Source of the DNA: PALSA-607 sp963737705
GTDB lineage: Bacteria; Actinomycetota; Actinomycetes; Acidothermales; Acidothermaceae
Length of the DNA: 64,000 nt
Direction of reading: 5' to 3'
Assembly (NCBI GenBank): GCA_963737705.1
Contig: CAVTTP010000006.1
Coordinates: 1-64,000, forward strand
Numbering within the stretch: position 1 is the stretch's first letter; each line of letters opens with the position of its first letter. The position numbers and the translations under genes are program-made. A model generated the notes under the pieces. It was not told the DNA's origin. It saw only the letters and a list, made by a program, of their open reading frames with translations, and did not search any database. Below are positions 15,889 to 24,491 of the stretch, in pieces.

Positions 15889-18015
15889 ATGTGCGGCGGC
15901 CATAGTGGGCTCGTGAGGTCAGCGCATGCGGCGAACACCCATTGCCGGCTCACCCGAAGCGTCGTACTCACGCTCACCAGCCTGACCCTCGCGTTGGGAG
16001 GCTGTACGGCGTCGCATGTGCGACCCGTGCCAAAGTCCGCAGCGACGCCGTTGCAGCCCTCCGCGAGCGCCCCCCGAGCAGTATCGGCGCCCCCCGTAGA
16101 CGACGCGCCGGCGCCGGCGTCGTCGCCCGACTCCATCAGCGGGTCGAGCAGCCCAGCGCGTGCGCCGAGCGATCCGACTCCAGTTGCTACGGCCCCTGTG
16201 GTGACGGCCACGAAGATCTCTGTGGGGCTGCCAGTGGCGTTGTCCCGGGTAGTCGCCGTCGCGTTGAGCGGAACCGTGGTCGTCGCCGGTGGGCTCGACG
16301 CGCGGCAGGTCACGACTTCTCAAACGCTGCTGTTTGATCCGAAGTCGCTGTCGATCCATCCTGCAGCCCACCTCGCGATCGCCGTGCACGACGCTGGCGC
16401 GGGCGTCGTCGGCAGCACAGGGTTCGTCGTCGGGGGTGGCTCCGCCGCTTCGAGCGATGCGGTTCAGGCGGTGCAGGCCGATGGCACCGCAGCGCTCGTT
16501 GGACGGCTCCCTCAAGTTCGCTCAGACGATTCCGTCGCCGTTGCGGGGCACGAGGTATACGTGATCGGCGGGTACGACGGTGTTCACGAGCTTCCTGGTG
16601 TCCTGGCGACGACTGACGGCGTGACCTTCCGTCTAGTGGGACAGCTCGGTGAGACAGTGCGGTACGGCGCCGCCTACGCGTCGTCCGGCGCGGTGTGGAT
16701 CTTCGGCGGCGAGCATCAGGGCCAAACCGTGGCCGACATCCAGCGTGTCGACACCACCACAGGCGTAAGCACGGTCGTCGGCAAGCTCCCATACCCATTG
16801 GCACACGCCGCAGTGGCCGTCATCGGCGGTCAGGTTCTGATTCTCGGCGGCTCCGACGGGCACAACCCGCAGAACACGATCTTCGCGTTCGATCCAGCCA
16901 CCGGGTCTGTGAGCCTGGTCGGCTCCATGCCCGAGTCCGTTTCTGACATGGCGACTGCGGTTGTCGGCGACACGGCCTATGTCCTCGGTGGAAACGCGTT
17001 GACCGCGGAGCAGACGGTTGCGCCGACCACCGCCATCATTACCGTGAAGATCGCGTCGGTTACTGCGCAGGCCAGCGTCCAGGGCGCGCCGGCCGCGCTG
17101 TTCAGCGGCAAGCTGCTCATCGCCGACCGTGGCAACAATCGCCTTGTGCTCGTTGACCCAGCGGGCACGATCGACTGGACCTTCCCGAACGCGACAGCGC
17201 TGGCCCCGGCGTCCGGATTCTTCTTCCCTGATGACGCCTTCTTCATCGACCACGGCACCGCGATCCTGTCGAACCAGGAGGGCAATAACACGATTGTCGA
17301 GATCTCTTATCCTGCCGGAAGATCGCTCTGGTCTTACGGGCACCCTGGTGTCGCCGGTGCGGCGACCGGGTACCTGCACGAACCTGACGACGCCTACAAG
17401 CTCGCCGACGGGCGCGTCATCGTCGCGGACGCCAACAACTGCCGCGTGTTGATCATCAGCGCACAGGCACGGTCAATCGGCCAGATCGGAACCACGGGCA
17501 GCTGCGTCCACAAGCCACCAACCTCGCTCGGATACCCGAACGGCGATACACCGCTGCGGAACGGCGACGTGTTGATCTCGGAGGTGACGGGCTCGTGGAT
17601 CAGTGAGTACACGTTGTCCGGCGCTCTCGTCTGGACAGTGCACCTGCCGTTGACGTACCCGTCGGACCCACAACAGATCGGCCCCGACACCTACATCGTG
17701 GCGGATTACACCAAGCCAGGCGGAGTCGTCGAGTTCGACCGAGCCGGGCACATCTTGTGGGAGTACCGCGTCCCGAGCGGGCACGGCATGCTCGACCACC
17801 CAAGTCTCGCCGAGGTCCTGCCAAGCGGTGTCATCTGCGTCAACGACGACTACCGGCATCGAGTGGTGATGATCGACCCGAAGACAAACGCCATCGTCTG
17901 GCAGTACGGCGTCGACGACGTGTCAGGCACTGCACCGGGCCTGTTGAATACGCCAGACGGATTCGACCTGCTGGCATCCGATGGCACCACGCCCACGCAT
18001 CCATGGACGGGTTGA
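15889..18015 (+). CDS. double beta-propeller lipoprotein (Kelch-like plus NHL/PQQ-like)
   Basis: About 708 residues. A signal peptide with lipobox LGGC is followed by a Pro/Ala/Ser-rich linker (~80 residues). Next comes a Kelch-like propeller with repeated 'VIGGxDG', 'FGGE' and 'LGGSDG' blades (residues ~110-400). A second propeller occupies ~410-705, with blades such as 'LIADRGNNRLVLVDPAG', 'VIVADANNCRVLII' and 'CVNDDYRHRVVMIDP'. The second half is clearly related to the minus-strand protein at 18551-19846. The ATG at 15889 or GTG at 15913 is possible. No catalytic site is visible. A scaffold, ligand-binding or quinoprotein-like role is only conjecture. Confidence 0.8.
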   Translation: MCGGHSGLVRSAHAANTHCRLTRSVVLTLTSLTLALGGCTASHVRPVPKSAATPLQPSASAPRAVSAPPVDDAPAPASSPDSISGSSSPARAPSDPTPVATAPVVTATKISVGLPVALSRVVAVALSGTVVVAGGLDARQVTTSQTLLFDPKSLSIHPAAHLAIAVHDAGAGVVGSTGFVVGGGSAASSDAVQAVQADGTAALVGRLPQVRSDDSVAVAGHEVYVIGGYDGVHELPGVLATTDGVTFRLVGQLGETVRYGAAYASSGAVWIFGGEHQGQTVADIQRVDTTTGVSTVVGKLPYPLAHAAVAVIGGQVLILGGSDGHNPQNTIFAFDPATGSVSLVGSMPESVSDMATAVVGDTAYVLGGNALTAEQTVAPTTAIITVKIASVTAQASVQGAPAALFSGKLLIADRGNNRLVLVDPAGTIDWTFPNATALAPASGFFFPDDAFFIDHGTAILSNQEGNNTIVEISYPAGRSLWSYGHPGVAGAATGYLHEPDDAYKLADGRVIVADANNCRVLIISAQARSIGQIGTTGSCVHKPPTSLGYPNGDTPLRNGDVLISEVTGSWISEYTLSGALVWTVHLPLTYPSDPQQIGPDTYIVADYTKPGGVVEFDRAGHILWEYRVPSGHGMLDHPSLAEVLPSGVICVNDDYRHRVVMIDPKTNAIVWQYGVDDVSGTAPGLLNTPDGFDLLASDGTTPTHPWTG

Positions 18016-18032
18016 CCTGCAGTGGTCGCTGC

Positions 18033-18551
18033 TCACTTCGCCTTGTCGAGCGCGGACTGCAACGACCGGATGTAGCCGTCGCTCGTGTAAGTCGCGCCCG
18101 ACACCGCTTGAATATTCGCACTTTGCGCACTTAGCGTCTCTTGAATCAGAAGGGGTACGGCCTGCTGGTCGATCTCCTGATCGACGTCGTTGCTGTCGGG
18201 CAGCCGAACCGGGACGACATCGGTGATCTGAGTTCCAGTAAAGACCACCTGCACCTCGACATCGCCGTAGCGGGTTCTGATCGAAGATCCAGTCACGGTG
18301 CGACTCTGAGCCTTTGCCGTGGGTGTCGGTTTCGCTAACGTCGCGGAGGGCGTTGCGCTCCCCGGTATCGACGTCTGGGGTGCTGGCGTCTGGGGTGAGG
18401 ACGTCTGCGGCGCTGACGTCTCTGGCACGGGCGGAGTTGAGGCGGGCGCCACTGGAGGTTGCGACGCCTGTCTAGCCGAATGCGTCTTGAAGCCGAGAAG
18501 CAAAATTAGCCCTGCGACGGTGGCGACGATCGCCGCAAACGCACGCTTCAT
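18033..18551 (-). CDS. FMN-binding-domain protein with covalent flavinylation motif
   Basis: A 172-residue protein with an N-terminal membrane anchor (residues ~5-22), a repeated Thr/Pro/Ser linker (~50 residues of 'TSAPQTS/PQT') and a C-terminal FMN_bind domain. The sequence SGATYTSDGY (residues 151-160) is the motif in which a Thr is esterified to FMN by ApbE. An apbE gene lies 2 kb away. The protein should therefore display covalent FMN outside the membrane as an electron carrier. Its ATG overlaps the stop of the propeller gene upstream (TGATG), so both are one transcript. Confidence 0.88.
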   Translation of the reverse strand: MKRAFAAIVATVAGLILLLGFKTHSARQASQPPVAPASTPPVPETSAPQTSSPQTPAPQTSIPGSATPSATLAKPTPTAKAQSRTVTGSSIRTRYGDVEVQVVFTGTQITDVVPVRLPDSNDVDQEIDQQAVPLLIQETLSAQSANIQAVSGATYTSDGYIRSLQSALDKAK

Positions 18552-19846
18552 CAGGGTGCTCCGAGCACGCCGAGCGCCGCCGTGTGAGCAGCCGCGAACG
18601 AATACGGAGGTACGAGATCAACCCCATCGGGGATGTTCAGATACCCGTCCGCGATACCGCGCACGCCGGTGTGGCCGTATTGCCAGACAACCGTGTTGGT
18701 GTGCGGGTCAACGACGATGACGCGATCGTTCAGGTCATCGTTGAGGAGGACGTCGCCGTTCGGCAGCGGGAGCGCAAGGGACGGATGATTCAAACGGTTC
18801 GACCCGGTCGGAGCGTAGCGCCAGAGTGTCTGCCCGGCCTGGTTGAAGACGACTACCTGACCTGGCAAGGAGTAGTCGACAGTGAGGTATTTGTTGGGGC
18901 CAATCTCGTTGGTGTCCGACGGGTATCGCACGCTTGGAGGATGCGTAGCCCAGTACACGTGACCCGCAAGGTCGATCTCATCTACCCAGTCGCCATTGAT
19001 CTCGGTCACGAGATAGTGGCCAGTTGTCGTGGGGAACGCGCCGTTAGGACTACCGAAAGTGGACGGCGGGTGGTGGGTGCAGTGCCCGGTGACACCGAAC
19101 TGGCGCACAACTGTCTGCGCCGCCGGCGACACGACGACAACGCGGCAGTTCTTGATGTCGGCGGAAATCAGATCACCGTTTGCCAGCATCATCGCGTCGT
19201 CAGGGTTCCACACATATCCCGGTCCCGATCCATGAACTCCAGGATGACCATAGCTACCGACGATCCGGTGGGTCGCGACGTCGATCACGCGTATCGCAAA
19301 GTCATCTTCTTCTGTCGCAACGATGTACTTCCCATCCGCACTGAAGAACGCGTCGTCGGGAATGAGAAAAGTCTGACCTGTGGCGAGGTCACCCGGACGC
19401 GGGAACTGCCACACCAGACGTCCCTGTGGATCGACGACGATGAGCCGGTTGTTTCTCTTGTCGGCAATAAGAACATCAGCGGGCAGCACGCTGGGGTCAG
19501 ATCCGGGCTGCAGGAACCCTGTCGCGCCGGCAGGGGCGACCGCCGTCCATGACGGATCGGCAACGGTCGAAGGGGCGACCGTCGGGGTTGTCGTCGTCGA
19601 AGCAGCACTCGGCGAGGAGATCGCAGGAGCCGGCACGGCTGACGCAACTGGCGGGCTGGAGCTCTGCGGCGCTGCAGTTGTTCGCGCCGCCGCCGACGCG
19701 CGCGCAACTGGCGGAGAGCCAGTCGCAACCGCGCGAGGCGTGCCGGCCGTCGAAGATGCGGAGGTACCCGACAGCACTCCAACCACCGCCGCAGCGGCAG
19801 CGGCAGTTGTCACCGCCGCGACCAATGCGCGGCGACGATTCAACAT
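18551..19846 (-). CDS. secreted or anchored NHL/PQQ-like beta-propeller protein
   Basis: About 431 residues. An N-terminal signal/anchor (residues ~8-30) and Ala/Ser/Thr-rich linker to ~110 are followed by a single propeller with blades 'LIADKRNNRLIVVDPQG', 'SADIKNCRVVVVSP', 'LLNDDLNDRVIVVDP' and the PQQ-like 'TVVWQYGHTG'. It is paralogous to the second half of the plus-strand protein at 15889-18015: shared 'PDDAFF', 'SYGHPGV', 'NCRV', 'HPSLA'. It is co-transcribed with the FMN-bind protein. ATG 19846 is preferred because the signal peptide starts there. The role is unknown, perhaps an electron-transfer partner. Confidence 0.8.
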   Translation of the reverse strand: MLNRRRALVAAVTTAAAAAAVVGVLSGTSASSTAGTPRAVATGSPPVARASAAARTTAAPQSSSPPVASAVPAPAISSPSAASTTTTPTVAPSTVADPSWTAVAPAGATGFLQPGSDPSVLPADVLIADKRNNRLIVVDPQGRLVWQFPRPGDLATGQTFLIPDDAFFSADGKYIVATEEDDFAIRVIDVATHRIVGSYGHPGVHGSGPGYVWNPDDAMMLANGDLISADIKNCRVVVVSPAAQTVVRQFGVTGHCTHHPPSTFGSPNGAFPTTTGHYLVTEINGDWVDEIDLAGHVYWATHPPSVRYPSDTNEIGPNKYLTVDYSLPGQVVVFNQAGQTLWRYAPTGSNRLNHPSLALPLPNGDVLLNDDLNDRVIVVDPHTNTVVWQYGHTGVRGIADGYLNIPDGVDLVPPYSFAAAHTAALGVLGAP

Positions 19847-20099
19847 GCTTCCAATCTCCCCGACCGACCTTACGAACGAGTGACGGGGCTTCAGCAGTTC
19901 GCAGGCCCCGGCTTTAACGCCATTGTCAGGTCTGCCGCACAAGGTGGATCTTGAGCGGCCTGCGGAACTGAGCGGATTCTCAGGAATTTGTCAGACGCCT
20001 TTATGTCACCAGTCAGACACGTGCTCCAAGGTCGGAGTGAACGGATAACCGAAACCAAACGATGTGTTGATAGCGCGTCACTGCACATAGGAGGTCGCA

Positions 20100-20423
20100 A
20101 TGACCACGCGAGCGGACGGAATGCGCCGAATTGCCACGGCCAATGCAACTATTGCGACCGCAGGTGTCGTCGGCGTCGTCGGCCTAGGCGCAATGCTTGC
20201 CCAGCAAGGTATCCACCACACTGCGGCCACTGTCCCGACCACCGTGACGAGCACCACACAGACTACTTCGACCAGTTCGCCGGCCGCGAGTAACTCGAGT
20301 GCGACAGCAAGCACGTCAAGCACTTCCTCGGACGACACCACAACGACTGTCACCACTACCCCGCAGGCCACCGTCCAGCAGTCGACGACGTCGGTGCAGC
20401 ACGCAGTTACGAGCGGATCATGA
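20100..20423 (+). CDS. small anchored Thr/Ser-rich protein
   Basis: A 107-residue protein with one N-terminal hydrophobic segment (residues ~16-36). The rest is almost entirely Thr/Ser/Ala with several TTT and TSS runs, an extended, possibly glycosylated, extracytoplasmic stalk. TAGGAGG precedes ATG 20100 at ideal distance. It heads the plus-strand redox operon and overlaps apbE by four bases (ATGA). It has no recognisable FMN-bind domain. It may be a membrane tether or a spacer for the complex. Confidence 0.75.
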   Translation: MTTRADGMRRIATANATIATAGVVGVVGLGAMLAQQGIHHTAATVPTTVTSTTQTTSTSSPAASNSSATASTSSTSSDDTTTTVTTTPQATVQQSTTSVQHAVTSGS

Positions 20424-21367
20424 CGCTGACCACCGCGCAATGGCCCGCGATCGGCACCACAGCGCGGGTCGTTGTCACCGACCCGACGTGCCTCGGCGAC
20501 GCCCAAGCCATCGTCGTCCACGAGTTGGCACAACTGGATCTCGCGTGCAGCCGGTTCCGATCGGATTCTGAGGTCGCGCGACTCGCTGCGCGCGGAAATG
20601 CGTGGACGGCTGTAAGCGACGTGCTCGCCGAAGTCTTGGAGTGCGCACTTGATGTCGCTCGCGTTACCGACGGCGACGTCGACCCCACGATGGGCGCCGA
20701 CCTGAACCGCCTTGGCTACGACCGTGACTACGGCAAGATCAAGGAGGCGTCGGCCGCCGGTGCACACGACGGCGTGCTGCCTCTTACCTATCGCCTCGTG
20801 TACCGCACGACGTGGCACGACGTTGAGCTCGATCGCGGCAGACGCCGCGTGCGCGTACCGGCCGGACTCGTACTTGATCTAGGCGCGACGGCAAAGGCGT
20901 GGTGTGCGGATCGGTGCGCGACTGCGATTCATCGCGACCTCGGCGTCGGCGTGCTGGTGAGCCTTGGTGGCGACATCGCAACGGCTGGAACAGGACCCGA
21001 CGGCGGCTGGGGAGTGCGGGTGCAGGACCTACCTGAAGCCAGCCTCGGCCCGAACGCTGTCGTTGTTCTACGTGACGGATACGCAGTCGCGACGTCCAGC
21101 ACGATCAGTCGCACCTGGCAACGTGGTGCGTCGCGGCTTCATCACATTCTCGACCCGGCCACCCGACGCCCTGCTGCGCCGATTTGGCGAACGGTGACCG
21201 TCGTCGCGAGCACTTGCGTCGACGCGAACGCGTCAACCACCGCCGCGATCGTGCGCGGTCGTGCGGCCAAGCCATGGCTCACCAGTCGCGGAGTGGCCGC
21301 CCGGCTCGTTGACCATGACGGCAACGTGCACGCCCTCGGCGGATGGCCATCGGAGGTTGCGGCATGA
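20420..21367 (+). CDS. apbE: FAD:protein FMN transferase (ApbE family)
   Basis: A 315-residue enzyme that transfers FMN from FAD to a Thr of FMN_bind proteins. The family features appear in order: DPTMGADLNRLGYD near 90-105, DLGATAKAWCAD near 155, LVSLGGDIATAG near 180, TSSTISRTW near 225 and HILDPATRRP near 242, then 'DANASTTAAIVRG'. No signal peptide is seen, so it looks cytoplasmic, as in some actinobacterial forms. Its obvious substrate is the FMN-bind protein at 18033-18551. It overlaps both neighbours by ATGA. Confidence 0.92.
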   Translation: MTLTTAQWPAIGTTARVVVTDPTCLGDAQAIVVHELAQLDLACSRFRSDSEVARLAARGNAWTAVSDVLAEVLECALDVARVTDGDVDPTMGADLNRLGYDRDYGKIKEASAAGAHDGVLPLTYRLVYRTTWHDVELDRGRRRVRVPAGLVLDLGATAKAWCADRCATAIHRDLGVGVLVSLGGDIATAGTGPDGGWGVRVQDLPEASLGPNAVVVLRDGYAVATSSTISRTWQRGASRLHHILDPATRRPAAPIWRTVTVVASTCVDANASTTAAIVRGRAAKPWLTSRGVAARLVDHDGNVHALGGWPSEVAA

Positions 21368-21981
21368 GCACTGCATCGATCGACAAGGCTTTGTGGTACC
21401 TCGGACGTTCCAGTGGTGTCGTCAGCCTCGTGCTGCTCACACTTGTCGTCGCCCTGGGCATCGCGACTCGCTCAGGTCGCCCGCTGCCAGGTCTTCCGCG
21501 TTTCGCGGTCAGTGCGGTGCACCGCTCCGCGAGCCTGCTTGCTGTTGTCTTTCTGACAGTGCACGTGGTGACGTTGACACTGGATCCGCAGTCGCAGCTG
21601 CGCTGGCTCGATGCGGTGGTCCCGTTCGGCAGCCACCCGAAACCGCTGTGGATCGGGCTTGGTGCTGCGTCGCTAGATCTCATCGTTGCGCTCGTGGTCA
21701 CGAGTCTGCTGCGTCAGCGCATCGGACATCGCGTGTGGCGCGCAATTCACTGGGCGGCGTACGCGCTCTGGCCGTTCGCTGTTCTGCACACCATCGGTAC
21801 CGGTACGGACATGCATCGCGCCTGGATGCTCGGCGTCCTGGCCTTTTGCGCGCTCACGGTCGTCGGATTGACCGGCTGGCGACTCTCGACACGATTCCTC
21901 GATGAAACGGACCGGACGGTCGGCACCCAGTTGCCGTCACGACAAACCCGCTTGCTCGCAGTCTCGAAGGGCCTCCAATGA
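21364..21981 (+). CDS. ferric-reductase-like transmembrane haem protein
   Basis: About 205 residues with five or six helices and paired histidines on two helices: 'AVHRSASLLAVVFLTVHVV' and 'AIHWAAYALWPFAVLHTIG'. This is the bis-haem layout of ferric reductase / MsrQ-like domains. It has no FAD or NAD domain of its own, so electrons must come from a partner, plausibly the NuoF-like and ferredoxin proteins encoded next. The ATG at 21364 overlaps the apbE stop (ATGA). It probably carries electrons across the membrane to the flavinylated protein. Confidence 0.85.
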   Translation: MSTASIDKALWYLGRSSGVVSLVLLTLVVALGIATRSGRPLPGLPRFAVSAVHRSASLLAVVFLTVHVVTLTLDPQSQLRWLDAVVPFGSHPKPLWIGLGAASLDLIVALVVTSLLRQRIGHRVWRAIHWAAYALWPFAVLHTIGTGTDMHRAWMLGVLAFCALTVVGLTGWRLSTRFLDETDRTVGTQLPSRQTRLLAVSKGLQ

Positions 21982-23264
21982 CAATCCTGTTCGACGAAGA
22001 CATAGAGACCGACGCCAATGCCGCGAGCGTCGCGCGCGGAGCTCTTCAGGGGCAGTCGCCAGCATCTCAAGACGAGCTACGCACTCACCTCGCTGCACAC
22101 GGTGGGCTTCCCAGCATGCACGCACACGCAGTGGTGCAGCTTGCTGCAGACAGCGGTCTCGGCGGGCATGGAGGCGCTGGCTTTCCCCTGTATCGCAAGC
22201 TTGAAGCAGTGATCGCCGCCCGCGGCCGCGCAGTCGTGGTTGCCAATGGTGCCGAAGGCGAGCCGGCGAGCGCGAAAGATCGGTGGCTACTCACCCGGCG
22301 TCCGCATCTCGTGCTCGATGGTTTGCAACTCGTCGCGCGCGCGACGAATGCGGCGGATGCCTTTCTCTACGTGAACCACCGGCTACCGGTGACGAACGTC
22401 GAAGCGTTGCTCGCCGAACGGCGCCGCGCGGGCCTCGACCCAGTCGCGGTCACCGTGGTCGCGGCGCCCAACGCGTTTATCTCTGGCGAGGAAACGGCGG
22501 TTGTCAGCCACCTCTCGGGCGGTGCGGCTCTTCCTCGCTTCAAGTCGCCCAGAGTGACCGAACGCGGGGTGCGTGGTCGACCAACGCTAGTGAGCAACGT
22601 TGAGACGCTGGCTCTGCTCGCACTAATCTCGCGACGCGGCGCGGCGTGGTTCCGCGCGTTGGGCACCACGGACGAGCCCGGCACGATGCTGCTCACTGTC
22701 GGTGGCGCGGTTCGTGCGCCTGGCATTGTCGAGACCGCACACGGAACACCCTTGGCGGCTGCGCTCGCTCTCGCCGGCGGACCATCGGCGCACCTTCAAG
22801 CCGTGCTTCTCGGGGGGTATCACGGATCATGGCTGACGGCGAGCGAAGCCGCCTCCGCCAAGCTGTCACGAGCCGATCTCGCTGCGCTCGGCGCCTCCCC
22901 TGGCGCCGGCGTTGTCGTCGCGATGGGGCACGGAACGTGCGGGCTCGTTGAGATGAGCAGGGTCATGAGCTATCTCGCTGAGGAGTCAGCAGGTCAGTGC
23001 GGGCCGTGCCTGAATGGGCTGCCGCGCATCGCAACACAACTCAAAGCTGTGGCGTTCACGGGCGGCAACCAGCAGGCCGTTGACGAGATGCGCAGACTCG
23101 CAGGACTTGTCGTCGGCCGCGGGGCGTGCCATCACCCCGATGGCAGCATGCGCTTCCTGCGCAGCGGGTTGCGGGTGTTCGCCGGCGAAGTCGAGCTTCA
23201 CCTCGCTGGCCATTGCAGTCGTACGTCCGGCGATGCGGTGCTGCCGACGGCGGTCACGCGATGA
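21978..23264 (+). CDS. NuoF-like NADH-binding flavo-iron-sulfur protein
   Basis: A 428-residue protein of the complex I 51-kDa (NuoF) family. The FMN site reads GHGGAGFPLYRKL (near 64) and NGAEGEPASAKDR (near 90), and the NADH loop FISGEETAV lies near 170. An SLBB-like segment follows, then the FeS region 'EESAGQCGPCLNG' and 'GACHHPDG'. The canonical first Cys of the N3-type motif (ESCGxCxPC) is Ala here, leaving three of four ligands plus a later Cys. It probably oxidises NAD(P)H for the neighbouring membrane haem protein. ATGA overlaps exist on both sides. Confidence 0.88.
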   Translation: MTILFDEDIETDANAASVARGALQGQSPASQDELRTHLAAHGGLPSMHAHAVVQLAADSGLGGHGGAGFPLYRKLEAVIAARGRAVVVANGAEGEPASAKDRWLLTRRPHLVLDGLQLVARATNAADAFLYVNHRLPVTNVEALLAERRRAGLDPVAVTVVAAPNAFISGEETAVVSHLSGGAALPRFKSPRVTERGVRGRPTLVSNVETLALLALISRRGAAWFRALGTTDEPGTMLLTVGGAVRAPGIVETAHGTPLAAALALAGGPSAHLQAVLLGGYHGSWLTASEAASAKLSRADLAALGASPGAGVVVAMGHGTCGLVEMSRVMSYLAEESAGQCGPCLNGLPRIATQLKAVAFTGGNQQAVDEMRRLAGLVVGRGACHHPDGSMRFLRSGLRVFAGEVELHLAGHCSRTSGDAVLPTAVTR

Positions 23265-23491
23265 AGACGGCCGCGATGAGGAAGGCTACGTCGCAACCAC
23301 AGGTCGTCGTCGACTGGACTGCCTGCGACGGTCGTGGTCTGTGCGCCGAACTGTTGCCTGAGCTGATCAGCCGCGATGAGTGGGGATTCCCGCTGATTTC
23401 CGATCCGGCCGTGCCAGCAGCACTGCACGATCACGCCGAGCGGGCAATCGCGGCGTGCCCAAGGCTGGCGTTGCGGCTCTCGAAGACATAG
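23261..23491 (+). CDS. small ferredoxin
   Basis: A 76-residue single-cluster ferredoxin beginning at ATG 23261, which overlaps the NuoF-like stop (ATGA). The Cys pattern is Cys22 (TACDGRGLC), Cys28 and Cys66-Pro (AACPRLAL): three cysteines, as in actinobacterial [3Fe-4S] or asymmetric [4Fe-4S] ferredoxins. It probably relays electrons between the NuoF-like protein and the membrane haem protein. Confidence 0.88.
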   Translation: MKTAAMRKATSQPQVVVDWTACDGRGLCAELLPELISRDEWGFPLISDPAVPAALHDHAERAIAACPRLALRLSKT

Positions 23492-23533
23492 AGCGTCACT
23501 GAAACGTAAGGCATCGCTTTTAGCGTAGTAGCC

Positions 23534-24163
23534 ATGCAGTTTCGAAGGGGCGAGCTCGTTCGATCGTCTGAACTTGCGGCGGAACGTCGTACACACGGTG
23601 TGGAAGAGAACGCACGGCTGACCAGTTCGATCGCGGCCCTGTTGCTCGTCCTACTCGCTGCCGAGGGTGTGACACTGCCCGTGCTGCACGCACTGCTGCG
23701 AGCACATGTCTACATCGGGTTCGCCCTCATCCCGCCGGTAGCCCTCAAGATCTGCAGCACGCTCTATCGATTCGCGCGCTACTACACTCGCGCTCCGGCG
23801 TACCGACGGAAAGGCCCGCCGTCCACACTCCTGCGAATACTCGGTCCCGTCGTTGTGCTGGCGACGGTCGTGCTCCTAGCGAGCGGCGTCGGGCTTTTGT
23901 TCTTCGCGCGCTCGTGGCAGAACACGATGTTGACCCTTCACAAGTTGAGCTTTGTCTTATGGTTTGCAGCCATGACGGTCCACGTTCTCGGCCACCTGAT
24001 CGAAACGGCACAGCTCGCTCCGCGTGACTGGACCCCGCGAACGCGCAACCCGTTACCGATGGCGGCCGGCCGCCGCTGGCTTGTTGCGGCGAGCGTTCTG
24101 GCAGGCGCCCTTCTTGGCGCCTGGGGACTCGGTCACATCGGCGGATGGGTGGGCCACGCCTAA
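23534..24163 (+). CDS. cytochrome b561-like four-helix membrane protein
   Basis: A 209-residue protein with four or five helices and histidines positioned for haem: 'LHALLRAHVYIGF', 'TLHKLSF' and 'MTVHVLGHLIE'. The layout resembles cytochrome b561 / DUF4405-type membrane cytochromes. It lies 42 bp after the ferredoxin gene, probably within the same redox unit, and could be an alternative electron acceptor or donor. Haem binding is inferred from His placement. Confidence 0.75.
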   Translation: MQFRRGELVRSSELAAERRTHGVEENARLTSSIAALLLVLLAAEGVTLPVLHALLRAHVYIGFALIPPVALKICSTLYRFARYYTRAPAYRRKGPPSTLLRILGPVVVLATVVLLASGVGLLFFARSWQNTMLTLHKLSFVLWFAAMTVHVLGHLIETAQLAPRDWTPRTRNPLPMAAGRRWLVAASVLAGALLGAWGLGHIGGWVGHA

Positions 24164-24206
24164 GATCGCGCGATTCGGCGCTCTGAAACGGGCTATGGTC
24201 TCGTCC

Positions 24207-24491
24207 ATGAACACAATGCTGGTCACGATGACGATCGACCCCGCTCGAAGCGATGACGTCGAACGGCATTTTCGTGAGGACGTTGCGCCGTGGGCCACTC
24301 GACAGCCCGGATTCATCAGCGGGCAATGGCTTCGGCTTCCAGGTGGCGCACAGGGATTCGGCATCGTGGTGTTCGATTCACAAGAACATGCGGACGCCGC
24401 AGCTGCCGGTCCGCGATCGGCACCCCGCATCGAAGGGCGTGCGTGGAACACCGACAGCGTGGTCGTTTTCGATCAGGTCGTCAGCGCCTAG
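24207..24491 (+). CDS. ABM-like dimeric alpha/beta-barrel protein
   Basis: About 94 residues with the ferredoxin-like beta-alpha-beta pattern of antibiotic-biosynthesis-monooxygenase (ABM) or EthD-like proteins: MLVTMTIDP, a helix through 'FREDVAPWATRQPGF', 'SGQWLRLPGGAQGFGIVVFDS' and a second helix 'EHADAAAA'. Function cannot be inferred. ATG 24207 or 24195 may start it. Its stop shares CTAG with the convergent tetR gene. Confidence 0.75.
   Translation: MNTMLVTMTIDPARSDDVERHFREDVAPWATRQPGFISGQWLRLPGGAQGFGIVVFDSQEHADAAAAGPRSAPRIEGRAWNTDSVVVFDQVVSA

Noticed and set aside
20078..20818. 246-residue minus-strand frame across the Thr-rich and apbE genes
   Set aside because: It is antisense to two genes with strong RBS and ApbE motifs; its Val runs mirror the Thr codons.
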